Positions 29,953 through 38,261 of a stretch of 64,000 bases of DNA are shown piece after piece. The notes under the pieces were generated by a model. That model was not told where the DNA came from. It made no database searches and saw nothing but the letters and a program-made list of their open reading frames with translations. Each line of letters starts with the position of its first letter. Position 1 is the stretch's first letter. The stretch comes from Comamonas serinivorans. Lineage in GTDB: Bacteria > Pseudomonadota > Gammaproteobacteria > Burkholderiales > Burkholderiaceae_C. The position numbers and the translations under genes were made by a program. The stretch is from NCBI RefSeq assembly GCF_002158865.1, contig NZ_CP021455.1, positions 3,658,001 through 3,722,000 on the forward strand, in the 5' to 3' direction.

Positions 29953-30514
29953 CCCCACCCTGTGGCGTGACGGCTGGCTCAGCGGCATCGTCCATCGGCC
30001 TTCACCCAATTTCGGCCCCCGGCCTGCGCAGGCCAGCATCGACCTCGTGGTCGTGCACTCCATCAGCCTGCCGCCGGGTGAGTACGGGGGCCCGCAGGTC
30101 GAGCAGCTGTTCACCAACCAGCTCGATTGGGACGCCCACCCCTACTTCACCGCCCTCCGCGGGCTGGAGGTGTCGTCGCACTTCTTCATCCGGCGGACCG
30201 GCGAGGTCGTGCAATTCGTCAGCTGCGACGCGCGGGCCTGGCACGCGGGTCAATCCAGCTTTCAAGGTCGGCCCAACTGCAACGATTTTTCCATCGGCAT
30301 CGAGCTTGAAGGCCTGGAAGGCTCTCGCTTTGAGACACCGCAGTATCATGCCTTGTCCGATTTGATTGAAAGCATTGCAGCCCACTACCCCCTGAAATGC
30401 GTGGCAGGTCACGAGCACATAGCCCCCGGGCGCAAAGCCGATCCAGGCCCCGGTTTCGACTGGCCTCGCCTGGCTGAACTGCTGCATGGCACGCCCCTGA
30501 CGCTGGCCGTTTGA
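29936..30514 (+). CDS. ampD: 1,6-anhydro-N-acetylmuramyl-L-alanine amidase AmpD
   Basis: The 192-residue cytoplasmic amidase has the zinc ligands His in VVVHSIS, His in VAGHEHIAPGRK and Asp in KADPGPGFDW, plus SSHFFIRRTGEVVQFV. It removes the peptide from anhydro-muropeptides during wall recycling, which keeps beta-lactamase inducers low. No signal peptide is present. It begins within the last codons of pilR, so it is translationally coupled; the pilS-pilR-ampD order is common in betaproteobacteria. Confidence 0.94.
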
Positions 30515-30692
30515 TCCGCCAAACCAGCGACGCAAACTCAGAAATCGCCCGAAAAAACCAAGCCATCGGGCTTTGCGCGCCATACCCATGCCTGCGGGCC
30601 ATTCGGTGGGGGTATGCACGATCTCACCGACCTTTTGACCGCGCAGGGCGTGCCCAGACGATGTGGGCACACAACAAGTTGCGAACGTCCAG

Positions 30693-30720
30693 TTGACATT
30701 CATGGCATGGGCGCTATGAA
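30693..30720 (+). promoter_or_regulatory. Predicted promoter upstream of the H1-like gene
   Basis: A perfect TTGACA (30693-30698) and TATGAA (30715-30720) are separated by 16 bp. The region is less GC-rich than its surroundings. Confidence 0.5.
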
Positions 30721-30747
30721 TTTCGTCGGCTTGCTACCATAATCTGA

Positions 30748-30781
30748 GCACGTCGCAAATTCGCGAGGGTCGCCGACGTGC
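30748..30781 (+). other. Hairpin in the leader of the H1-like gene (possible small RNA)
   Basis: GCACGTCG (30748-30755) and CGACGTGC (30774-30781) form a perfect 8-bp stem with an 18-nt loop, shortly downstream of the predicted promoter. There is no T run, so it is not a terminator. It may be a leader structure or part of a small RNA. Confidence 0.35.
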
Positions 30782-30986
30782 ACGCATCGCGTGTTTCGGG
30801 CTCGAAGGGCCGAACGCCGCTGTGTGCAGGTCAGTGCCGATTGGCGGTGTACCAGTACCCCCGCAATCCAGACACCCAGTCATGGTGCCGTGCTTGAGGG
30901 CAGCGCCATCATCGTTCCGTGCGGATCAGCAGGCGCGGGCGAAGCCACTCCACTGTTGATACTTGTTGCCACATAGGAGATTCGAC

Positions 30987-31583
30987 ATGGCTAGCAAAAA
31001 GCCCGCAAGCAAATCCGACGAGAAGAAGGTGAAGGCCGCCAAGCCTGAAGCCAAGAAGGCTGAGCCGGCCAAGAAGGCCACCGTGGCCAAGACGGTTGCT
31101 GCCAAGGCACCGGCCAAGAAGGCGGCTGCTCCCGCCAAGAAGGCTGCCGCTGCGCCCGCCAAGGTTGCAGCCAAAGCACCGGCCAAGAAGGCGGCTCCCG
31201 CCAAGTCGGCCGCCGCCAAGGCACCGGCCAAGAAGGCTGCCGCTCCAGCCAAGTCCGCTGCTGCCAAGGCGCCCGCCAAGAAGGCTGCCGCTCCGGCCAA
31301 GTCCGCTGCTGCCAAGGCACCGGCCAAGAAGGCGGCCGCTCCCGCCAAGTCGGCTGCTGCCAAGGCGCCGGCCAAGAAGGCGGCTGCTCCCGCCAAGTCG
31401 GCTGCTGCCAAGGCGCCGGCCAAAAAGGCCGCAGCTGCACCGGCCAAGAAGGCTGTGGCGGCGCCCAAGGCCGCTGCACCTGCCAAGGCTGCCACCAAGA
31501 AAAGCGCCGCCAAGAAGGCCTTGCCGACGTCGAAACTCAGCCCCAAGGCGACCTGGCCGTTCCCGACCAGCAGCAAGCCCTGA
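30987..31583 (+). CDS. Histone H1-like Lys/Ala/Pro-rich DNA-binding protein
   Basis: The start MASKKPASKSDEKKVKAA (30987) follows AGGAGA by 6 nt. The 198-residue protein is built of Lys, Ala and Pro, with AAKAPAKK blocks repeated about every 16 residues and a short unique C-terminus (SKLSPKATWPFPTSSKP). This composition matches bacterial H1-like proteins (Hc1/HctB, AlgP, Bordetella BpH1). These bind DNA non-specifically, compact the nucleoid and vary in length through repeat changes. The gene ends in a strong bidirectional terminator. The long opposite-strand frame is a compositional shadow. Confidence 0.9.
   Translation: MASKKPASKSDEKKVKAAKPEAKKAEPAKKATVAKTVAAKAPAKKAAAPAKKAAAAPAKVAAKAPAKKAAPAKSAAAKAPAKKAAAPAKSAAAKAPAKKAAAPAKSAAAKAPAKKAAAPAKSAAAKAPAKKAAAPAKSAAAKAPAKKAAAAPAKKAVAAPKAAAPAKAATKKSAAKKALPTSKLSPKATWPFPTSSKP
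31215..31446 (+). repeat. 48-bp coding tandem repeats in the H1-like gene
   Basis: Units begin with GCCAAGGC at 31215, 31263, 31311, 31359 and 31407, exactly 48 bp apart. Each encodes a 16-residue KAPAKKAAAPAKSAAA-type block; the last is diverged. Neighbouring units differ at few positions, so gain or loss of units by slippage or recombination is likely. Confidence 0.9.
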
Positions 31584-31599
31584 GCTGCGCTTCCCCATG

Positions 31600-31630
31600 A
31601 AAAAAGCCTGGCCATGCGCCAGGCTTTTTT
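31600..31630. terminator. Bidirectional Rho-independent terminator
   Basis: GCCTGGC (31606-31612) and GCCAGGC (31618-31624) are flanked by A6 on the left and T6 on the right. It can stop both the H1-like gene and the convergent PfkB kinase transcript. Confidence 0.9.
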
Positions 31631-31632
31631 CA

Positions 31633-31684
31633 TGGGTATGCCATGGTTTCCGTCATGAAATCAACGGCAATGGCTGGATACTGG
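31633..31684. repeat. 52-bp nested-palindrome element, copy 10
   Basis: Core GTAT (31636) to ATAC (31681), with flank TGG on both sides. Inner halves are TTTCCGT and AACGGCAA. It lies between the bidirectional terminator and the PfkB stop (31692), only 7 bp from the latter. Confidence 0.85.
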
Positions 31685-31691
31685 CCTGCCC

Positions 31692-32603
31692 TCAAGCCAG
31701 CCAGGTCGCCAGCATCTGGGCATCCACCGTGTAGTTCTGCGGGCCCTGCACGGCCACTTTCAGCGCGCCGATGCGGTTGCCGAGCTCGGCACAGCGCACC
31801 AGCGACCAGCCTTGCTCCAGCCCATGCAGGAAGGCCCCGCGCCAGGCATCGCCGCAACCCGTGGGGTCCACCACCGCGTCGGCGACCACACCGGGCACCG
31901 AGGTCGCCTGCCCCGCTTCCCACACCGTGCAGCCTTGTGCCCCCAAGGTGACCACGAGGCCCCGAACCCGGCGCGACAGCTCCGCCTCGTTGGTCTGCAG
32001 CCGATCGCACAGCATCCTGGCCTCGTAGTCGTTGACGGTGATCCAGTCGGCCTTGGCCACCAGGCCGTCGAGGGTGGGGCCATCGAACATCGGCAGGCCC
32101 TGTCCGGGGTCGAACACAAAGGGTACGCCGTGGGCCTGCAGCTGCTCGGCATGCGTCAGCGTGGCCTCGCGGCCATCGGGCGCCAAGATGGCCACGCGCA
32201 AACCTGGCAATTCAGGCACCACCTGTTCATGGGCATGCTGCATGGCGCCCGGATGAAACGCGGTGATCTGGTTGTTGTCGCGGTCGGTCATGATCATGGC
32301 CTGCGCCGTGAAGGTGCCCGGCACGGCCCGCACGCCTTGTGTCGTGATGCCCTGCGCCCGCAAATGGGCCAGGTAAGGCTCGCCGTCATCGCCGATGGCC
32401 GCCAGGGGCACGGGCTCGCCACCCAGCTGCTTGAGGGCGTAGGCGATGTTGCCGGCACAGCCGCCGAAGTCGCGCCGCATGCTGGGCACGAGGAAGGACA
32501 CATTGAGGATGTGCAACTGGTCGGGCAGGATCTGGTCGGCGAATTGACCACCGAATCCCATGATGGTGTCGTAGGCGACGGAGCCGCAAATCAAACTGGC
32601 CAT
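31692..32603 (-). CDS. PfkB-family carbohydrate/nucleoside kinase
   Basis: The 303-residue protein has the PfkB N-terminal signature region (RRDFGGCAGNIAYALKQLGG) and the C-terminal catalytic motif DPTGCGDAWRG. The usual GAGD becomes GCGD, while the catalytic Asp is kept. It resembles the adenosine-kinase/ribokinase-like proteins found downstream of the DUF3426 gene in this lineage. The substrate is not evident. It lies 42 bp after the DUF3426 gene, probably the last gene of the accB operon. Confidence 0.87.
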   Translation of the reverse strand: MASLICGSVAYDTIMGFGGQFADQILPDQLHILNVSFLVPSMRRDFGGCAGNIAYALKQLGGEPVPLAAIGDDGEPYLAHLRAQGITTQGVRAVPGTFTAQAMIMTDRDNNQITAFHPGAMQHAHEQVVPELPGLRVAILAPDGREATLTHAEQLQAHGVPFVFDPGQGLPMFDGPTLDGLVAKADWITVNDYEARMLCDRLQTNEAELSRRVRGLVVTLGAQGCTVWEAGQATSVPGVVADAVVDPTGCGDAWRGAFLHGLEQGWSLVRCAELGNRIGALKVAVQGPQNYTVDAQMLATWLA

Positions 32604-32645
32604 GGCAACGAAAAAGTGAGTGACGGCTGCCGGTTGAACCGGTCG

Positions 32646-34055
32646 TCAGGGGTAAAAGGCCAGCACGCGATAGCCGGCCACTTGCGAGGAGAGTTGCGGG
32701 TCCAGCGACAGGGTCAGGCCCCCGCTCCAGTCCCGGCGCGGCAGCAGAACCTGAGGCGCCTTGACGTCGCCGGGCTGCAGCACGCGCTTGAGCAGCACCT
32801 GGTCTTGGGCATCGGTCAACGACAGCTCGAACGCCGGCGTCGCCAGCTCCAGCCGTTCGATGTTGCGCACGCTGAGGTTGAGTCGGAATTCGCCGCTGGG
32901 CAGGCGGTTGAAGGACGAGCCCTCGATGGCCACCCCATCGAGCAGGCGGTAGGGCTTCACCTCGCAGCCCAGCACGCCGCACAGGGTCACCAGCCCGGGC
33001 TTGGCGTCGGGGTAGCTGGCCGCCAGCCAGTCGCGCCGGTCGTGCACCCAGCGCAAGGCCAGCAGCGCGCCGACCAGCACCAGCGCCAGCACCAAGCTCA
33101 CCCGCACCCACGGCTGCCGCCAGAACTGGCGGCGCTGCGCATCGCGCACGAACGAAGGCACGTCGTCTTCAGGCGGCTGCACGACAGGCGCGGGCGCCGG
33201 CTTGCGGGGCCGGGCTTTGCGTGCAGGAGCCTTGGCGCGGCTGGCACGGTCACGTTCGGTGCGCTCCGCATCCTCGCTGCGGGCCGGCGCCGCCCAGGCG
33301 GCTTCGCGCAGAGGCGGCGGGGCCCCTGTAACCTCTGCGCTGGCCTTGACCAGGGCCGGCATCTCCGCCTTGTCGGCCGGGCCGGCATTGCGTCTGCGGA
33401 TGATGTGCGAGGCGATGTCACGCGCATGGTCGCTGCGGGCATCGCGGGCCTGGGCATCGTCCGCCGGTGCAGGCAATTCCGCATCAAGCTGACTGATGAC
33501 GAAGTCCACAGAGGCCACCGCGGGCGTCTGCGACATGGTCGGCAGAGGCTGCGCCTGCCCCGGCGCGTCGGTCGATGGCTCGGCCACGGCCGCGGGCTGC
33601 CCCAGCGGCTGCACCCCCTCCATCAGCGACGCCGGCGAGGACTCCTCGGGCGTTGCAAAGCTGGCGTTGGTCAGCACCACCGTGGTCGTCAGCTCGGCGT
33701 CTCGCGCCAGCGGTTCCTCGGTCGCCTCATTCAAATGGGGGTATGCGGGTGTCACCGTTTGGTCATCAACGACAACGGGAGCATACTGCTCAATACCTTG
33801 TGATGCATCACCCCCAGATGGTGGGCGGAGACCTTCGCCCTCGCGCGCGGCATCGTCGAGCAGCAGCGGCCATCCCGAATGGCCGGCGTCGGCCGAATCA
33901 GAACCCGGTCTGGGTTCGGTGTGCTGCATCTGCTCGCCGGCATCGAACACCGTGCCGCAGCTGCCGCAGCGCACCCAGCCTTGCGACAAACGCAGCTGAT
34001 CGGGCACCACCTTGAACAGGGTCTCACAGCTGGGGCAACGGGTGATGCGGCTCAT
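32646..34055 (-). CDS. MJ0042 zinc-ribbon and DUF3426 membrane protein
   Basis: The 469-residue protein starts with a zinc ribbon, CPSCETLF...CGSCGTVFD (residues 8-40). A long low-complexity linker (about 45-300) follows, then one membrane helix (VRVSLVLALVLVGALLALRW) and a C-terminal DUF3426 domain ending VAGYRVLAFYP. Its function is unknown. Part of the linker, QYAPVVVDDQTVTPAYP, is encoded by a 52-bp repeat element read in frame on the minus strand. The gene lies 144 bp after prmA. Confidence 0.88.
   Translation of the reverse strand: MSRITRCPSCETLFKVVPDQLRLSQGWVRCGSCGTVFDAGEQMQHTEPRPGSDSADAGHSGWPLLLDDAAREGEGLRPPSGGDASQGIEQYAPVVVDDQTVTPAYPHLNEATEEPLARDAELTTTVVLTNASFATPEESSPASLMEGVQPLGQPAAVAEPSTDAPGQAQPLPTMSQTPAVASVDFVISQLDAELPAPADDAQARDARSDHARDIASHIIRRRNAGPADKAEMPALVKASAEVTGAPPPLREAAWAAPARSEDAERTERDRASRAKAPARKARPRKPAPAPVVQPPEDDVPSFVRDAQRRQFWRQPWVRVSLVLALVLVGALLALRWVHDRRDWLAASYPDAKPGLVTLCGVLGCEVKPYRLLDGVAIEGSSFNRLPSGEFRLNLSVRNIERLELATPAFELSLTDAQDQVLLKRVLQPGDVKAPQVLLPRRDWSGGLTLSLDPQLSSQVAGYRVLAFYP
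33738..33789. repeat. 52-bp nested-palindrome element, copy 11 (inside a gene)
   Basis: Core GTAT (33741) to ATAC (33786), flanks GGG and TGC, with both inner CGs exactly placed. It is the only copy within a coding sequence. It occupies the linker of the DUF3426 protein without interrupting the frame. Confidence 0.88.
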
Positions 34056-34199
34056 GGGGCAGGAATTCTAAGGCGATGCCAAGGCGGGTCGTGGAAGGAT
34101 GGCGGCCACAGCCACACGCAGCCTGCACCGCGTCTCGGAACTCGTCCCGAAGGCGGGTTGCCGGGTGTCTCCCGCCCGCATCAGGCGATGCAGCGGACG

Positions 34200-35120
34200 T
34201 CAGGCAGGCTTGTGCGCATGCAGCAGCACCCAGCCATCCTCCCGATCCGCCACGGACAAGGAGACCCATGGGGCATAGGCTTGCTGAAGCTCGTCCACCT
34301 GGCGCTCGAGCACGCCGGCCAGCACCAGGTGCCCGCCCGGCCGCACATGCGACACCAGCAACGGCGCCAGCACCTTCAGGGGCTGAGCGAGGATGTTGGC
34401 CAGCACGGTGTCGTACTCGCCTTGCGCCTGGTCTGGCAGGCCGGCCTGCAACTGCACGCCGTTGGCCAGGGCGTTGCGCTCGGTCTGCGTCACGGCATCG
34501 GGATCGATGTCCACGGCATCGATCCGGGCCGCCCCCCACTTGCCGGCCCCGATGGCCAGGATCCCCGATCCGCAACCGTAGTCCAGCACACGGGCCAACG
34601 CCTCGGGCTGCTGCGGGGCTTGGCGAGCGATCCACCGCAGGCACATGCGTGTGGTGGGGTGCGTGCCCGTGCCAAACGCCAGGCCCGGGTCCAGGCGAAT
34701 CAGTTTGACGGCCTGCGCGGGCGGCTCGTGCCAGGTCGGCACGATCCAGAACTCGGGCGTGATCTCCACCGGCTCGAATTGCGATTGCGTCAGCCGCACC
34801 CAATCCTGTTCGGCCAGGGGCACCACCCCAGCCACTTCGCCATCGGCGAAGAAGGGCTGAAGTTGAATCAGCTGGGCCGCCTCGTCCGCCTGGGCGCGCG
34901 AGGCAAACAAGGCCACGATCAAGGAGGCCTCCCAGCCGGGCTGCGGGGGCGGCATGCCCGGCTCGCCAAACAAGGGGGTCTCGTCGGCCGTCAGGGCGTT
35001 GGCATCCTCGACCGACACCGACAGGGCGTCCAAGGCTTCCAGCGCCTCGCACACGGTGTCCACGTTGGCCAGGGCACACCGCAGGCGCAGCTCATGCATG
35101 CCAGAAGCTGTGTCGCTCAC
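34200..35120 (-). CDS. prmA: Ribosomal protein L11 methyltransferase
   Basis: The 306-residue protein has the PrmA N-terminal substrate-binding domain and a SAM-dependent methyltransferase domain with motif I DYGCGSGILAIGAGKWGA. The product-binding motif VLANILAQPL and the preceding DPGLAFGTGTHPTT are also typical. It trimethylates lysines and the N-terminus of L11. It starts 3 nt after accC, in the standard accB-accC-prmA order. Confidence 0.95.
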   Translation of the reverse strand: MSDTASGMHELRLRCALANVDTVCEALEALDALSVSVEDANALTADETPLFGEPGMPPPQPGWEASLIVALFASRAQADEAAQLIQLQPFFADGEVAGVVPLAEQDWVRLTQSQFEPVEITPEFWIVPTWHEPPAQAVKLIRLDPGLAFGTGTHPTTRMCLRWIARQAPQQPEALARVLDYGCGSGILAIGAGKWGAARIDAVDIDPDAVTQTERNALANGVQLQAGLPDQAQGEYDTVLANILAQPLKVLAPLLVSHVRPGGHLVLAGVLERQVDELQQAYAPWVSLSVADREDGWVLLHAHKPA

Positions 35121-35123
35121 TGC

Positions 35124-36476
35124 TCAGTCCTTGTTGCGTTGCGTCAACCACTGCTCCAGGTAGTGGATGTTGGTGCCGCCTTCGATGAACTTGCCATCCA
35201 GCAACAGCTCGCGGTGCAGCGGGATGTTGGTCTTGATGCCTTCCACCACCGTCTCGCCCAGGGCATTGCGCATGCGGGCCATGGCCTGCTCGCGCGTGTC
35301 GCCGTACGCGATCACCTTGCCGATCATGGAGTCGTAGTTCGGCGGCACGAAGTAGTTGCTGTAGACGTGCGAGTCGACCCGGATGCCGGGACCGCCCGGC
35401 GCATGCCACTGCGTGATGCGGCCCGGTGAGGGCATGAAGTTGAACGGGTCTTCCGCATTGATGCGGCATTCGATGGCATGGCCGCGCAACTCGATGTTGC
35501 GCTGCGTGAAGGGCAGCTTTTCACCAGCAGCCACCAGGATCTGCGTGCGGACGATGTCCACGCCCGAGATCATTTCGGTGACCGGATGCTCCACCTGCAC
35601 GCGCGTGTTCATCTCGATGAAGTAGAACTCGCCGTTTTCATACAGGAACTCGAAGGTGCCGGCTCCACGGTAGCCGATCTTCTTGCAGGCGGCCACGCAA
35701 CGCTCGCCGATGCGCTCGATCAGACGGCGCGGGATGCCCGGCGCCGGCGCCTCCTCGATGACCTTCTGGTGGCGCCGCTGCATCGAGCAATCGCGCTCAC
35801 CCAGGTACACGCCGTTCTTGTGTTTGTCGCACAGCACCTGAATTTCCACGTGACGCGGATCCTGCAGGTACTTCTCCATGTAGACCGCGGCGTTGCCGAA
35901 GGCTGCCTGCGCCTCGCTCTTGGTCATCTGCACGGCATTGACCAGGGCGGCCTCGGTGTGCACCACCCGCATGCCGCGGCCACCACCGCCGCCCGCTGCC
36001 TTGATGATCACCGGGTAGCCGATGGATTTGGCAATGCGGCGGATCTGCACGGGGTCATCGGGCAATTCGCCATCCGAACCCGGCACGCAGGGCACGCCGG
36101 CCTTGATCATGGCTTGCTTGGCCGACACCTTGTCGCCCATCAGGCGAATGCTCTCCGCGGTCGGACCGATGAACTGAAAACCGCTGCGCTCCACGCGCTC
36201 GGCGAAGTCGGCGTTCTCGCTCAGGAAGCCATAGCCGGGGTGAATGGCTTCGGCATCCGTCACCTCGGCCGCCGAGATGATGGCCGGCATGCTCAGGTAG
36301 CTCTGCGCCGAAGGCGCCGGGCCGATGCAGACTGCTTCGTCTGCGAGCTTCACGTACTTGGCATCGCGATCGGCCTCGGAATACACCATCACGGCCTTGA
36401 TGCCGAGTTCACGGCAGGCGCGCTGCACGCGCAGCGCGATCTCACCCCGGTTGGCAACCAGAATTTTTTTGAACAT
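35124..36476 (-). CDS. accC: Acetyl-CoA carboxylase biotin carboxylase subunit
   Basis: This 450-residue single-domain biotin carboxylase begins MFKKILVANRGEIALRVQRA. It has the ATP-grasp loop GGGGRGM near residue 165 and GERDCSMQRRHQKVIEEAPAP. It carboxylates biotin on AccB using ATP and bicarbonate in fatty acid synthesis. Unlike the 696-residue paralogue at 2768, it has no biotinyl domain. It lies 9 nt after accB. Confidence 0.97.
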   Translation of the reverse strand: MFKKILVANRGEIALRVQRACRELGIKAVMVYSEADRDAKYVKLADEAVCIGPAPSAQSYLSMPAIISAAEVTDAEAIHPGYGFLSENADFAERVERSGFQFIGPTAESIRLMGDKVSAKQAMIKAGVPCVPGSDGELPDDPVQIRRIAKSIGYPVIIKAAGGGGGRGMRVVHTEAALVNAVQMTKSEAQAAFGNAAVYMEKYLQDPRHVEIQVLCDKHKNGVYLGERDCSMQRRHQKVIEEAPAPGIPRRLIERIGERCVAACKKIGYRGAGTFEFLYENGEFYFIEMNTRVQVEHPVTEMISGVDIVRTQILVAAGEKLPFTQRNIELRGHAIECRINAEDPFNFMPSPGRITQWHAPGGPGIRVDSHVYSNYFVPPNYDSMIGKVIAYGDTREQAMARMRNALGETVVEGIKTNIPLHRELLLDGKFIEGGTNIHYLEQWLTQRNKD

Positions 36477-36485
36477 CGGGATCGC

Positions 36486-36938
36486 TCACTCGATGACGAA
36501 CAGGGTCTGTCCGTATTCCACGGCCTGGCCGTTGTCACCCAGGACCTGCTTGACCACGCCGGCCTTGTCCGCCTCGATTTCGTTGAGGATCTTCATGGCC
36601 TCGATGATGCAGAGGGTATCGCCCACCTTGACCTGGGAGCCCACTTGCACGAACGCCTTGGCGCCCGGGCTGGGGGCCGAATAGAAGGTGCCCACCATGG
36701 GCGATTTGACTTCATGGCCCGCAGCCGCGGCAGGCGCTGCATCGGCAGCCGGTGCAGCGGCAGGAGCGGCGACCGCAGGAGCCGCCACGGGCGCAGCCAC
36801 CTGCAGCGGCGCCACCGTCGTCACCACAGGGCCGCCCTTGACGATGCGAACACGCCCTTCCGCCTCGGTGATCTCCAGCTCGGAAACGTTGGAGTCCGAC
36901 ACGAGATCAATCAGTGTTTTGAGTTTACGCAGGTCCAT
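36486..36938 (-). CDS. accB: Acetyl-CoA carboxylase biotin carboxyl carrier protein
   Basis: The 150-residue protein has an N-terminal helical segment (MDLRKLKTLIDLVSDSNVSE), an Ala/Pro-rich linker (about residues 45-70) and a C-terminal biotinyl domain. The biotinylated lysine is at about residue 116 in IEAMKILNEI. The standard thumb region is kept. First gene of the accB-accC-prmA run; no clear promoter was seen in the 108 bp upstream. Confidence 0.97.
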   Translation of the reverse strand: MDLRKLKTLIDLVSDSNVSELEITEAEGRVRIVKGGPVVTTVAPLQVAAPVAAPAVAAPAAAPAADAAPAAAAGHEVKSPMVGTFYSAPSPGAKAFVQVGSQVKVGDTLCIIEAMKILNEIEADKAGVVKQVLGDNGQAVEYGQTLFVIE

Positions 36939-37046
36939 GAAGTATGGCGATCGTCGCCCCAGATTTGCAGCAAACGCCGCGAACAGTCATCAAGACATCC
37001 TCATTCATCATCTATTGCCTTGAATCGCAAAGACGATGACTCTCAT

Positions 37047-37580
37047 TCAAGCCAACATCTGCAACCAGTTTTTCAAATCAGAAGAGGACAATTGACCGAT
37101 TTTACGTTGGACCAGCACGCCCTGGCGATCCAGAACCACGGTGAACGGCAATCCTCCGCGGTCGTTGCCCAGTTGGCGCATCAGTTCCACGCCACCCGCT
37201 CCCGCCAGGCCAACAGGAAATTCAACGGGTACGCGCCGCAGAAACTGGGTCACTGCTGCGCGTTGATCCAGGGCCAGGCCCACGACCTGCCAGCCCGCTT
37301 GCGCATGGTCTGCATGAAAGCGGCTGAGCAGCGGCAATTCTTCCACGCAAGGCGCGCACCAGGTGGCCCAGAAATTGACCACGACCCGTTTGCCCTGAAA
37401 CGCGCTCAGGTGCAAAGGCTGTTCGGTCATGCCTTCAGCCGGAAACGCCCACAATGCCGATTCGGCGGCACCCAGGGCCCCAGCTTGCCCACCTTGACGC
37501 CACAAGACGTCAGCCCCGACCCCCAAGGCCAACGCGCCCAGACCGGCGCCTTGCAGCAGCCGCCGACGTGAAGCACTCAT
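37047..37580 (-). CDS. TlpA/ResA-type thiol-disulfide oxidoreductase, exported
   Basis: The 177-residue protein has a twin-arginine-like leader (MSASRRRLLQGAGLGALALG) and a thioredoxin fold with active site FWATWCAPC. The segment GLPFTVVLDRQG ends in the cis-proline. It is a periplasmic disulfide reductase, probably for apocytochrome c or general thiol maintenance. Its ATG overlaps the TGA of the upstream gene (ATGA), so the two are coupled. Confidence 0.88.
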   Translation of the reverse strand: MSASRRRLLQGAGLGALALGVGADVLWRQGGQAGALGAAESALWAFPAEGMTEQPLHLSAFQGKRVVVNFWATWCAPCVEELPLLSRFHADHAQAGWQVVGLALDQRAAVTQFLRRVPVEFPVGLAGAGGVELMRQLGNDRGGLPFTVVLDRQGVLVQRKIGQLSSSDLKNWLQMLA

Positions 37581-38182
37581 GCCGTCCCTCCTTGTGCCTG
37601 CGCCGCACTCACCAAGTTGCGAACTGCCTGCAGGTCACCGCGCGGCACGCGGCCCTGTGCATCTGGTTTGAGCGCGCCTCGCAAGTCGTCGTGGTCGTAC
37701 ACCATCAGGTGAACAGCCACCTCCGACGCCAATTCGCGACTGCGCACCACCACCGTCAACGCCTCCACCGGCCGGCCATGCATGCCCGTCACCGTGGCCG
37801 GCTGATAGTGAATCTGCTGATCGATGAGCGCAATCTCCGCCGATTTGGAGTCATCGCAAAACAATTGCAGGTGAATGTCCGACATTCGTGTCGCGGTGCC
37901 ATGCCAGACAGCGCCGGACAGGTGCGGGCGGAACTCGGCCAGCCGCTCCATCCAGCGCAGGGCAAGGGCACGCAGCGCCGCCAGTTCACCGGGCTGGGTA
38001 TCGGCATGGAAGATGGCGATGTGCTCTCGCACCTGGACTTCCACTTCGTCGTTCCCCGGCATGGGTGAACGGGGCGGCAGTCCCAGTTGCTTGACCGCCA
38101 AACGCTTGGCCGAGCCATAGTCCAGTCCCTCGTCCACGATCAGCCGCGCGGCGGCTTGAGCGATTTCCAAACTGATGTCCAT
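37577..38182 (-). CDS. Conserved protein of unknown function upstream of the thioredoxin gene
   Basis: I do not recognise this 201-residue soluble protein. It begins MDISLEIAQAAARLIVDEG (ATG 38182; a GTG at 38206 is possible) and has a helical N-terminus. A mixed alpha/beta core follows with WHGTATRMSDIHLQLFCDDS and PVEALTVVVRSRELASEV. Its coupling to the TlpA-like gene and divergence from mpl are kept in Comamonadaceae as far as I recall. No signal peptide or membrane segment is visible. Confidence 0.7.
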   Translation of the reverse strand: MDISLEIAQAAARLIVDEGLDYGSAKRLAVKQLGLPPRSPMPGNDEVEVQVREHIAIFHADTQPGELAALRALALRWMERLAEFRPHLSGAVWHGTATRMSDIHLQLFCDDSKSAEIALIDQQIHYQPATVTGMHGRPVEALTVVVRSRELASEVAVHLMVYDHDDLRGALKPDAQGRVPRGDLQAVRNLVSAAQAQGGTA

Positions 38183-38261
38183 GGCGGGATTGTGAGGCTT
38201 GGCCACCTCACCAGCTGACGCAAGGCCAAGAGGGCCCGCAGCCCGCTTCTACAATCCCGCC

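Larger units (their letters stand above)
30515..30986. other. Gene-free interval before the H1-like gene, with structured leader
   Basis: These 472 bp contain a pair of opposed CATACCC/GGGTATG heptamers (30581-30616), a predicted promoter (30693-30720) and an 8-bp hairpin (30748-30781). A ribosome site for the H1-like gene lies at 30975-30980. If the promoter is real, the leader is about 260 nt. No protein-like frame is seen. Confidence 0.5.

Noticed and set aside
31215..31446. Regularly spaced repeats as a CRISPR array
   Set aside because: The 48-bp period has no unique spacers; the units are contiguous, coding and frame-preserving.
30926..31633. Minus-strand Ala/Leu-rich open frame over the H1-like gene
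   Set aside because: It is produced by the 48-bp repeats of the plus-strand H1-like gene. It has no ribosome site, and the plus-strand gene has both a ribosome site and a terminator.
36938..37046. GTATGG near the accB start as a nineteenth 52-bp element
   Set aside because: There is no ATAC at the required distance, and the inner CG positions do not fit.
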